From JBOGWY01 sp050694015 (GTDB lineage: Bacteria > Actinomycetota > CADDZG01 > WHSQ01), in the NCBI GenBank assembly GCA_050694015.1, contig JBOGWY010000073.1, positions 1-13,031 of the forward strand: a stretch of DNA of 13,031 nucleotides. The letters are read 5' to 3'. Position numbers and translations under genes: made by a program. Below are positions 6,971 through 13,031 of this stretch, piece by piece (positions within the stretch are counted from its first letter, which is position 1; each line of letters starts with the position of its first letter). The notes beneath the pieces were generated by a model. That model was not told the origin of the DNA. It did not search any database and saw nothing but the letters and a program-made list of their open reading frames with translations.

Positions 6971-9232
6971 GTGAGTAAAGCCCCCACTGCCCTCAAGCGG
7001 ATCGTTCTCGGCCGGCCGATGTCCTCCGGCGAGCTCGAGCACACGCTCCTACCGAAGCGTCTCGCGCTGCCGGTGTTCGCGTCGGACGCGCTCTCTTCCA
7101 TGGCGTACGCGACGCAGGAGATCCTTATCGTCCTCGCTCTCGCAGGGACCGCGGCGCTGTCGCTCGTGTTCCCCATCTCGATCGCCGTCTCCTTGCTGCT
7201 CGCGATCGTGATCGCGTCGTACCGGCAGATAGTGAAGGCATACCCTGGGGGTGGCGGCGCGTACGTCGTCGCGCGCGAGAATCTCGGGTTCACCGCCGGC
7301 CTCGGGGTGGGAGCCGCTCTTCTCCTCGACTACATCCTCACCGTGTCGGTTTCGATCACGGCCGGCGGAGACGCGATCGTGTCGGCGTTCCCCGAGCTCG
7401 CGTCACACAAGCTTGGCCTGACGATCGCACTGATCTTTCTCGTTACGCTCGCCAACCTGCGCGGATCGAAAGAGTCGGGACGGATCTTCGCGGTGCCCAC
7501 GTACGGGTTCGTGCTCGCGATCTACGCGTTGATCTTCACGGGCCTGGTGAAGTGCGTCGGCGGTTGTCCTCAGGCGGCGACGGCGAACGACACCCTCGAG
7601 GTGTTGCAACCGGTGACGGTGTTCCTTTTGCTCAAGGCCTTCGCTGCAGGTACGACGGCCCTGACGGGCGTCGAGGCCATTGCCGAAGGCGTCCCGGTGT
7701 TCCGATACCCACAGTCGCGGAACGCAGCGAGGACGCTCACGGTGCTGGGGATGCTGTCGATCTCGATGTTCGTGGGGATGTCGTGGCTCACCGACAAGAC
7801 GAACGTCGTCTTCCACCACGGCGCTGAATTGACGAGTGTCGCGCAGGTCGCCCAAGCGATTTACGGGCGGGGGTTCATGTTCTACGTCACCCAGGTCGTC
7901 ACCGCGTTGATCCTGATCCTTGCCGCGAACACTGCCTATACCGGGTTCCCGGTCCTCGCGTCGATCCTTGCCCAGGATCGGATGATGCCGCGCCAGTTCC
8001 GAAGTCGCGGCGACCGTCTCGTGTTCTCGAACGGGATCGTGATCCTCGCGATCTTCGCTTCGCTACTCGTCTATGTGTTCGATGCGAACCTGAACGATCT
8101 CATCCAGCTCTACCTGGTCGGCGTGTTTCTTTCGTTCACGCTCGCGCAGTTCGGCACCGTGATGCGATGGCGACGGACGAAGGAGCCGGGATGGCAGCGC
8201 AGTGCTGTTATCAACATGGTCGGCGGGGCCGTCACGGGAATCGTGCTCGTCGTGGTCATCGTCACAAAGTTTGCCACAGGCGCGTGGATCATCATCCTCG
8301 CGACCCCGGTCGTCATGCTCGTGATGCGATCGATCTACCTGCACTACACCGACGTCGCGACACAGCTGGCCGACGAGCAACGGAGACCGGTCGACCGTCG
8401 ACCGGGCCACCAACACATGGTGATCCTCGTGAACGCGCTGGACGTCTCCGTGACGCGCGCTCTCGGCTACGCGCGCTCGGTGCGGCCGAGCACACTGACC
8501 GTGATGACGACAGATCGCGCCGTCCACGCGGCGTGTCGTCGGCTCGCACCCGACCTCGACACCCATCTACTCGAAGGCCGCGGCGCCGTTCGTCCTCGGC
8601 TCAAGCAGTACCTGACCGACCGTCGCGCGGAGCTGTCGAGCGACGATTTCCTCACGATGATGATCCCCGAGGTGCTGGAGTCGCGGAGTCTCTTCGAGGT
8701 CTTCCGTCGTCCCGGGACGCATCGATTGAAGGGATGGCTCCTCAACGAGCCCGAGGTCCAGGTGATGGACCTGCCCCTGATCAGACACGATATCGACCCC
8801 GACGTCGATCAGGCGCACGAACCGGCACGCAACTTCGTCATCGTGCTGGTCGCGGGCGTTCAGAACGCAACACTTCAGGCGATCGAGTACGCGGAGACGC
8901 TGCGACCAACCGATATCCGCGCGGTGTCGTTCGGGCTCGATCCGGCCGAAACTGAACGGCTGGGTAACGAGTGGCTGGATGCGGCCATCCCGCACCCGCT
9001 CGAGATAGACGACTCGCCGTTCCGGGACCTCGGTCGTTCGCTACTCGGTTACATCCGTCCATTCGGTGCGGACGGCATCAACACCGTCGTTACGGTCGTG
9101 CTGCCCGAGTTCGTCACTAACAAGCGTCGTCATCGCATCTTGCACGGGCAGACCGCGCTCATCATCAAGCGTCACCTTCTGTTCGAGCCCGGTGTCGTGA
9201 CGGTCAGCGTCCCCTACCACCTGAAGGATTAG
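6971..9232 (+). CDS. KimA/KUP-like APC-superfamily potassium permease (copy A), extended cytosolic tail
   Basis: A 753-aa transporter with about 12 membrane helices (residues 30-455) and a large cytosolic C-terminus. It closely resembles Bacillus subtilis KimA (YdaO), a high-affinity K+/H+ symporter. By motif alignment from memory, the K+/H+ site residues match: Asp39 and Tyr46 (ASDALSSMAY), Asp120, Tyr121, Thr124 and Ser128 (DYILTVSVS), Thr232 and Glu235 (TGVEAI) and Tyr381 (LYLVGVF). KimA ends in ...ILHNQSA...VPYHF; here the end is ILHGQTA...VPYHL. It is about 145 residues longer than KimA, because the tail domain is present twice (about 482-606 and 620-753). Rv2690c-type permeases beside ceoBC are the actinobacterial counterpart. 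Residues 195-199 form CVGGC in an external loop, a motif KimA lacks. GTG at 6971 follows the OB-fold stop by 9 nt. Permease family is firm; potassium as substrate is strongly suggested but not proven. Confidence 0.9.
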   Translation: MSKAPTALKRIVLGRPMSSGELEHTLLPKRLALPVFASDALSSMAYATQEILIVLALAGTAALSLVFPISIAVSLLLAIVIASYRQIVKAYPGGGGAYVVARENLGFTAGLGVGAALLLDYILTVSVSITAGGDAIVSAFPELASHKLGLTIALIFLVTLANLRGSKESGRIFAVPTYGFVLAIYALIFTGLVKCVGGCPQAATANDTLEVLQPVTVFLLLKAFAAGTTALTGVEAIAEGVPVFRYPQSRNAARTLTVLGMLSISMFVGMSWLTDKTNVVFHHGAELTSVAQVAQAIYGRGFMFYVTQVVTALILILAANTAYTGFPVLASILAQDRMMPRQFRSRGDRLVFSNGIVILAIFASLLVYVFDANLNDLIQLYLVGVFLSFTLAQFGTVMRWRRTKEPGWQRSAVINMVGGAVTGIVLVVVIVTKFATGAWIIILATPVVMLVMRSIYLHYTDVATQLADEQRRPVDRRPGHQHMVILVNALDVSVTRALGYARSVRPSTLTVMTTDRAVHAACRRLAPDLDTHLLEGRGAVRPRLKQYLTDRRAELSSDDFLTMMIPEVLESRSLFEVFRRPGTHRLKGWLLNEPEVQVMDLPLIRHDIDPDVDQAHEPARNFVIVLVAGVQNATLQAIEYAETLRPTDIRAVSFGLDPAETERLGNEWLDAAIPHPLEIDDSPFRDLGRSLLGYIRPFGADGINTVVTVVLPEFVTNKRRHRILHGQTALIIKRHLLFEPGVVTVSVPYHLKD
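8414..9229 (+). repeat. Duplicated USP-like cytosolic domain in permease copy A
   Basis: Protein residues 482-606 and 620-753 align as two copies of one alpha/beta domain. The first strands are HMVILVNALD and NFVIVLVAGV. The first helices are RALGYARSVRPS and QAIEYAETLRPT. The distal parts are IPEVLESRSLFEVFRRPG..LKGWLLNEPEVQVMDLPL and LPEFVTNKRRHRILHGQT..IKRHLLFEPGVVTVSVPY. In KimA the equivalent single domain binds c-di-AMP at the dimer interface. DNA similarity between the copies is low, so the duplication is old. Confidence 0.7.
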
Positions 9233-9241
9233 GCGGTCTCT

Positions 9242-9943
9242 TCATTCAGGAACTGGAGCCGCTTCGGGGAGCCAGCGGTAGCCGAGCCCGGGCTCGGTCG
9301 TGATCCACCGGGGTGACGAGGGCAGGTCCCCCAGTTTCTTGCGAAGCTGCTTCACGTAGAGCCGGAGGTAGTGTGATTCCGTCTCATAGCCGTGTCCCCA
9401 TACCTCGCGCAGGAGCCACTGGTGCGTGAGCAACTTGCCTGGATGCGTGGCCATCGACTCGAGCAACCGATATTCGGTCGGCGTGAGGTGGATCGCGATG
9501 CCGTCGAGCTTCACCAGCTTGCGGAGCAGGTCGACCTCGAGCCCCTCGAACCAGAGGACCGACGCCGATCCCTCGTCGCCCGTCGCTCTGCGTCTGACGG
9601 CGCGCATGCGTGCCAGTAATTCCTTCATCCCGAACGGTTTCGTTATGTAATCGTCCGCACCAGCGTCGAGAGCCGCGACCTTCTCTTCCTGACTCTCCTG
9701 CACGGACACGACGATCACCGGCAGCTCGGACCACGCGCGCAAACGCCGGATCACCTCGTGACCCTCGATCCCCGGTAGACGGAGATCGAGCAGAAGGAGG
9801 TCGAGGTTCTCCTCTGCCGCCAGCGCCAAGGCATTCTCACCGGTGCCCGCCGTCAGCACGTCGTAACCGCGCGCGGTCAAGGCGGTTCTGATCGCACGGA
9901 GCATCTGCGCGTCGTCATCAACGACGAGCACGCGCTGGGACAC
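9242..9943 (-). CDS. kdpE: KdpE-like response regulator
   Basis: A 233-aa OmpR-class response regulator. The receiver domain (1-120) has the acidic pocket Asp9-Asp11, phospho-acceptor Asp53 (LLLLDLRLPG), Ser80 and Lys102 (DDYITKPFG). The winged-helix domain (about 133-228) contains LTPTEYRLL, and its ESHYLRLYVKQLRKKL stretch is typical of KdpE, where it reads SHYLRIY. KdpE activates K+ uptake genes under potassium limitation or osmotic stress. GTG at 9943 is chosen for its AGGAGG six bases upstream and because the receiver domain starts right there. The longer open frame to 10150 runs antisense-like through the kinase's ATPase region. It overlaps the upstream kinase gene by 26 nt. No kdpFABC operon is in the window; the natural targets here may be the flanking KimA-like permeases. 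Confidence 0.92.
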   Translation of the reverse strand: MSQRVLVVDDDAQMLRAIRTALTARGYDVLTAGTGENALALAAEENLDLLLLDLRLPGIEGHEVIRRLRAWSELPVIVVSVQESQEEKVAALDAGADDYITKPFGMKELLARMRAVRRRATGDEGSASVLWFEGLEVDLLRKLVKLDGIAIHLTPTEYRLLESMATHPGKLLTHQWLLREVWGHGYETESHYLRLYVKQLRKKLGDLPSSPRWITTEPGLGYRWLPEAAPVPE

Positions 9944-11369
9944 CGCCCACCTCCTCTTCGACGGCGTCTTCGGAGGGCAGCTCGAACGTGAACGCCGCGC
10001 CCCCTGCCGGGCTCTGCGAGACCCACATCCGTCCCCCGTGCGCCTGAACGATCGCATCCGCCACCGCGAGACCGAGCCCGGTGCCCGAGGCCGTGCTCGA
10101 GCCTCGTTCGAACGGTTCGAATATGCGTCGGCGGTCGTCCTTGCCGACACCGGGACCTCGATCCGTGACCGTCACTCGGACGCACTCCCCATCCCCTACC
10201 GCCAGCAACGAGATCGGCGACGCGTCCGGAGTGAACTTGATCGCATTCTCGATCAGATTCGTCACGACCTGATCGACCTGGACCACGTCCATCGGAACCT
10301 CGGGAACGTCGTCGGCGACACGAAGCTCGACCTCACGACCCTGCAGCAACGATCGGAGCCGATTGATGACGCTCTCGAGTAGCTCGTCGATCGGAGAGGG
10401 CTTCTTCTGCACCACGAGAGCACCCGACCGTAGTCGCCCGATGTCGAGCAGATTGTTCACGAGTCGGTGCAACCGCTCGGCCTCTTGCTTGATCGTGTCG
10501 AGATGATCCCATCTCTCCTCGTTCGAGAAGTCGCGTCCGTCGATCAGGCTGGTGACGGATGTGAGGATCGCGCCGAGAGGAGTCTTCACGTCGTGAGTCA
10601 CGCCCGAGAAGAGAGCCGCCTTCAAGCGTGTGCTATGCGCTTCCAGCTCTGCCTTCCTCACCTCCGCGCTGAGCCGCATACCCTGCAGCGCGAGCGCGAG
10701 CTGAGTTGCGAGCACGCGCAGCACGTTCTCCTCGTCGGCGGATAGACGGCCGCGGCGACCCCATGCCTGTATCGCACCGATGTCATCCGTTCCCGCGAGC
10801 AACCGGAACTCCTCACCGGCTTGAGCTTCGCGCGCGTGCCCGACGATCACCTCTCCTACCGCCACGACGGAGATCTGGCATGCGTCGAGATGAAGCATCT
10901 CGCAGAGCCCTCGCGCGAGGTCGCGCAGTACCACCTCAGGCACTTCGCCGGACAAGAGGCGCGTCGCGACCCGGTTCATCAATCGGCCCGACAGCTCGCG
11001 CCGTTCCACGTTCGCTCGCGCCGACACCGCCGACGACAGCAGCAGGCCGACGGTCACCGCGACGACGAGGAAGACGAGGAGCGCGACGAGGTCTTCGATC
11101 GTGCCGACGATGAACGTGTGCAGTGGGTCGGTGAAGAAGAAATTCAGCGACAGGAAAGACAGGATCGAGGCGGCGATCCCGGCGATCGGTCCCCCCACCC
11201 GGACCGCCACGAGAACCGCCAACACGTAAAGAAGCGCCATCACCGTTGTCGGCGGGTGCTCGCGTGGGATCGCGAGCAAGGTGACGATCCCGGGTGCCCC
11301 GAGCGTCACCAACGCCACCAGCGGTAGCGGGGCCGTGGGGTTCCAGCGTTTCCCGGGTTCGATGTGCAT
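9918..11369 (-). CDS. kdpD: KdpD-like sensor histidine kinase lacking the N-terminal KdpD/USP domains
   Basis: A 483-aa membrane histidine kinase. Four helices near residues 15-112, including RVGGPIAGIAASILSFLSLN, are the DUF4118 membrane module of KdpD. They are followed by a GAF-like domain (about 125-232), HisKA with phospho-acceptor His259 (THDVKTPLGA), and a HATPase domain with Asn371/Asn375 (NLIENAIKF), DRGPGVG (403-409) and GTGLGL (429-434). Canonical KdpD is about 900 aa and has cytosolic KdpD and universal-stress domains before the helices; these are absent here, not cut by a stop. DUF4118 kinases without them exist in several phyla. ATG at 11369 is preceded by GGCGGAG about 10 nt upstream. 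It overlaps kdpE and is divergent from the second OB-fold/permease pair. The signal it senses may differ from that of full KdpD. Confidence 0.9.
   Translation of the reverse strand: MHIEPGKRWNPTAPLPLVALVTLGAPGIVTLLAIPREHPPTTVMALLYVLAVLVAVRVGGPIAGIAASILSFLSLNFFFTDPLHTFIVGTIEDLVALLVFLVVAVTVGLLLSSAVSARANVERRELSGRLMNRVATRLLSGEVPEVVLRDLARGLCEMLHLDACQISVVAVGEVIVGHAREAQAGEEFRLLAGTDDIGAIQAWGRRGRLSADEENVLRVLATQLALALQGMRLSAEVRKAELEAHSTRLKAALFSGVTHDVKTPLGAILTSVTSLIDGRDFSNEERWDHLDTIKQEAERLHRLVNNLLDIGRLRSGALVVQKKPSPIDELLESVINRLRSLLQGREVELRVADDVPEVPMDVVQVDQVVTNLIENAIKFTPDASPISLLAVGDGECVRVTVTDRGPGVGKDDRRRIFEPFERGSSTASGTGLGLAVADAIVQAHGGRMWVSQSPAGGAAFTFELPSEDAVEEEVGGVPARARR
9950..9955 (-). promoter_or_regulatory. 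Ribosome binding site of kdpE
   Basis: A perfect AGGAGG on the minus strand, six bases before the GTG at 9943 and inside the 3' end of the kinase gene. It decides the kdpE start against the longer open frame. Confidence 0.75.
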
Positions 11370-11493
11370 ACGAACATTCTCCGCCCGTCGCCCTCGCTAG
11401 ACGCCCGCCGCGAGCCGGCGAACTTACGAAATCCTTATGCGACCAAGTCCTTTCCTCACGAGTCGTTCACGCCTCTGGGCCGACGATCGAGCC
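11370..11493. promoter_or_regulatory. Divergent regulatory region between kdpD and OB-fold copy B
   Basis: This 124-bp spacer separates the kinase from the second OB-fold gene and is the logical place for KdpE control of both directions. An AT-richer stretch at 11421-11437 (AACTTACGAAATCCTTA) is the best promoter patch. On the minus strand it contains TAAGTT (11426-11421), a possible -10 for kdpD. Two near-identical octamers, AAATCCTT (11429-11436) and AAGTCCTT (11445-11452), start 16 bp apart, and TCACG is repeated with an 11-bp period at 11456-11471. Binding is not shown. Confidence 0.35.
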
Positions 11494-11781
11494 GTGACCC
11501 GGATAGCGGATGTCCGCCCTTACGAGAGCTGCAACGTCGTCGGTGTGGTGCTCCGGCTCTCCCTGGCCCCGCTCGAGGGACGGGTCTCCGCCTCGGTCGG
11601 CGACGGAACCGGCGTGATCACGGCGACATGGCATCTCGTCCGCCCCACCCCACAACTTCTTCTGGGCCCGGGAACGTGGGTCGCCCTCACAGGAGTGGCG
11701 CGCGTCGATCTGGATGGCGATCTATCGCTGTGGGAGCCGAACTTTACGGTCGTGCCGAGCGTCGCGGGGGCCCCGGCGTGA
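11494..11781 (+). CDS. Small OB-fold protein (copy B), partner gene of the second KimA-like permease
   Basis: A 95-aa OB-fold protein, paralogue of the product of 6587-6961. Its IADVRPYESCNVVGVV matches copy A's IGKIEPRQRVRAAGVV, GDGTGVITATWH matches VDGTGSMIAKWLG, and DLSLWEPNFTVVP matches DLVVLNPEYDLIP. It lacks the basic helical N-terminus of copy A. The start is uncertain: GTG at 11494 begins just before the OB domain, while an in-frame ATG at 11437 would add 19 residues of low-complexity character. Neither has a clear Shine-Dalgarno. Its TGA overlaps the GTG of the second permease by 4 nt (GTGA), so translation is coupled. Ligand and function unknown; the same arrangement twice suggests a role tied to the permease. 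Confidence 0.8.
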   Translation: MTRIADVRPYESCNVVGVVLRLSLAPLEGRVSASVGDGTGVITATWHLVRPTPQLLLGPGTWVALTGVARVDLDGDLSLWEPNFTVVPSVAGAPA

Positions 11782-13031
11782 AAACACAGATCTTCAAGCG
11801 TGCGCTGCTGGGCCGAGCTATGGCGTCGAGCGAACTCGAACACACGCTGCTGCCCAAGACGATCGCGCTCCCGGTGTTCGCGTCGGACCCACTCTCGTCG
11901 AACGCGTACGCCACCCAAGAGATCCTGTTGGTGCTCGGGCTGGCCGGCACCGCGGCGTTATCGAGGGTCGTCCCGATCTCGATCGCCGTCGCGTTGCTCT
12001 TGACCACCGTCGTGACCTCGTACCGGCAGACGGTCCGCGCGTACCCGAGCGGTGGAGGTGCGTACCGCGTATCCAAGGAGAACATCGGCATGTACGCGGG
12101 CTTGTTCGCTGCGGCCGCGCTTCTCCTCGACTACGTATTGACCGTCTCCGTCTCGATCACTGCGGGTGTCGATGCGATCGTGTCGGCAGTGCCCTCGCTC
12201 GAGCACGCGCGGGTGCAGATGGCGGTCGGGTTCATCCTGTTCGTGACGCTCATGAACCTACGGGGAGTGAGGGAGTCCGGAACGCTGTTCGCGATCCCGA
12301 CGTACGGTTTCGTCCTCTCGATCTTCCTGCTACTCGGGACCGGAGCGGTGAGATGTCTCGGAGGATGCCCGCAGGCCGAGAGCTCGGATCTGATCCTGCA
12401 CGGCGAGGCAGGCACGGCCCTGACGTTCATCCTGATCCTCCGAGCGTTCGCCGCGGGAACAACGGCCCTGACCGGCGTCGAAGCGATCGCCGACGGGGTT
12501 CAGGCCTTCCGTTTTCCGCAGTCCAAGAACGCTGCGACGACGCTAGCGATCATGGGTGGTCTGGCGATCTCGATGTTCCTCGGCGTCTCGGCCCTCGCCG
12601 ACGCGACGAACGTGAGGTTCGAGGAACACGCGGCGCGCACCGTCGTTGCGCAGATCGCCCACGCGGTCTTCGGGGGTGGACCGCTCTTCTATCTCGTTCA
12701 GGTTATGACCGCTGCGATCCTGATCCTCGCGGCGAACACCGCTTATCAGGACTTCCCTCGCCTCTCCTCGATCCTCGCGCAGGACCACTTCATGCCTCGT
12801 CAGTTCCTGAACCGCGGCGACCGGCTCGTATTCTCGAACGGCGTCGTGGCGCTGGCCGCATTAGCGGCACTTCTCGTGGTCGTCTTCGACGCGGAGCTGA
12901 ACAAACTGATCCAGCTCTATCTGGTGGGCGTCTTCATCTCGTTCACGTTGTCTCAGTCGGGCATGGTTCTGCGATGGAGGCGTTTGAAGTCACCCGGCTG
13001 GCGGCGCAGCGCCGCCATAAATGCTTTCGGG
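11778..13031 (+). CDS. KimA/KUP-like APC-superfamily potassium permease (copy B), C-terminus cut by window edge
   Basis: The first 418 residues of a second KimA-like permease, continuous to the right edge. It is collinear with copy A, from SSELEHTLLPK to the helix after SPGWRRSAAIN. The proposed K+/H+ site residues are all kept: Asp37, Tyr44, Asp118, Tyr119, Thr122, Ser126, Thr232, Glu235 and Tyr381. The CLGGC loop motif (193-197) is shared with copy A. Codons differ widely between the copies, so this is an old duplication. It is one of the few places where a proline follows the key aspartate (ASDPLSSNAY). Whether it has the duplicated cytosolic tail of copy A lies outside the window. Start GTG at 11778 overlaps the OB-fold stop. 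Divergent from kdpDE, it is a likely target of that system (inference). Confidence 0.9.
   Translation, partial: MKTQIFKRALLGRAMASSELEHTLLPKTIALPVFASDPLSSNAYATQEILLVLGLAGTAALSRVVPISIAVALLLTTVVTSYRQTVRAYPSGGGAYRVSKENIGMYAGLFAAAALLLDYVLTVSVSITAGVDAIVSAVPSLEHARVQMAVGFILFVTLMNLRGVRESGTLFAIPTYGFVLSIFLLLGTGAVRCLGGCPQAESSDLILHGEAGTALTFILILRAFAAGTTALTGVEAIADGVQAFRFPQSKNAATTLAIMGGLAISMFLGVSALADATNVRFEEHAARTVVAQIAHAVFGGGPLFYLVQVMTAAILILAANTAYQDFPRLSSILAQDHFMPRQFLNRGDRLVFSNGVVALAALAALLVVVFDAELNKLIQLYLVGVFISFTLSQSGMVLRWRRLKSPGWRRSAAINAFG

Noticed and set aside
6530..7042. N-terminal extension of trkA copy B up to an ATG-type start at 7042
   Set aside because: It runs antisense through the OB-fold and permease genes, has no RCK-family similarity, and a TTG with a strong ribosome site sits exactly at the Rossmann start.
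6971..9232. Annotation as an ordinary amino-acid permease
   Set aside because: The fold is APC, but the KimA-type residues (Asp39, Tyr46, Asp120, Tyr121, Glu235, Tyr381) and the KimA-like C-terminal end fit a K+ symporter better; amino-acid transport is not formally excluded.
9944..10150. N-terminal extension of kdpE to 10150
   Set aside because: The extra residues overlap the kinase ATPase domain in another frame; GTG at 9943 has AGGAGG at ideal spacing and matches the usual receiver start.
1..13031. Mobile elements, CRISPR arrays or defence systems
   Set aside because: No transposase, integrase, terminal repeats, spaced direct repeats or recognisable defence proteins were seen on either strand.

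Overview
The window looks like chromosome from a high-GC, probably deep-branching actinobacterium (Actinomycetota). Four things point that way. Coding is GC-rich, with many GTG starts and one TTG start. The order topA followed by an MFS-thymidylate kinase fusion matches the topA-tmk neighbourhood of Streptomyces and relatives. The trkA/trkA pair next to an OB-fold protein and an APC-type permease resembles the ceoB/ceoC (Rv2690c-Rv2694c) region of Mycobacterium tuberculosis. Some starts look leaderless. TopA, however, is short and carries zinc ribbons, unlike Mycobacterium or Streptomyces TopA, so the lineage is probably not a classical actinomycete. All species-level statements are inference.

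Layout. Positions 1-3678 (minus strand) hold DNA topology and dTTP-supply genes: topA, then a membrane-transporter/dTMP-kinase fusion that runs off the left edge. A 272-bp divergent gap leads to a DedA-family membrane protein (3951-4577, plus). Next, on the minus strand, is a tightly coupled three-gene operon, read from right to left: trkA-like B (TTG start, 6529), trkA-like A (4-nt overlap) and an HD-domain phosphohydrolase (0-nt spacing). Divergent from it are an OB-fold protein and a KimA/KUP-like potassium permease (6587-9232, plus). Convergent to these lies a KdpD/KdpE-like two-component system (9242-11369, minus). Divergent from kdpD is a second OB-fold gene overlapping a second KimA-like permease, which leaves the window at the right edge.

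Together, 4.6-13.0 kb reads as a potassium or osmotic homeostasis island. It has two paralogous KimA-type transporters, each preceded by its own small OB-fold gene, two RCK (TrkA-type) gating or regulatory proteins, an HD hydrolase and a K+-type two-component regulator. No kdpFABC pump and no TrkH/KtrB channel subunit is present in the window. The duplicated OB-fold/KimA cassette around an orphan kdpDE is the most unusual aspect.

I saw no tRNA, rRNA, CRISPR array, insertion sequence, integrase or convincing intrinsic terminator.
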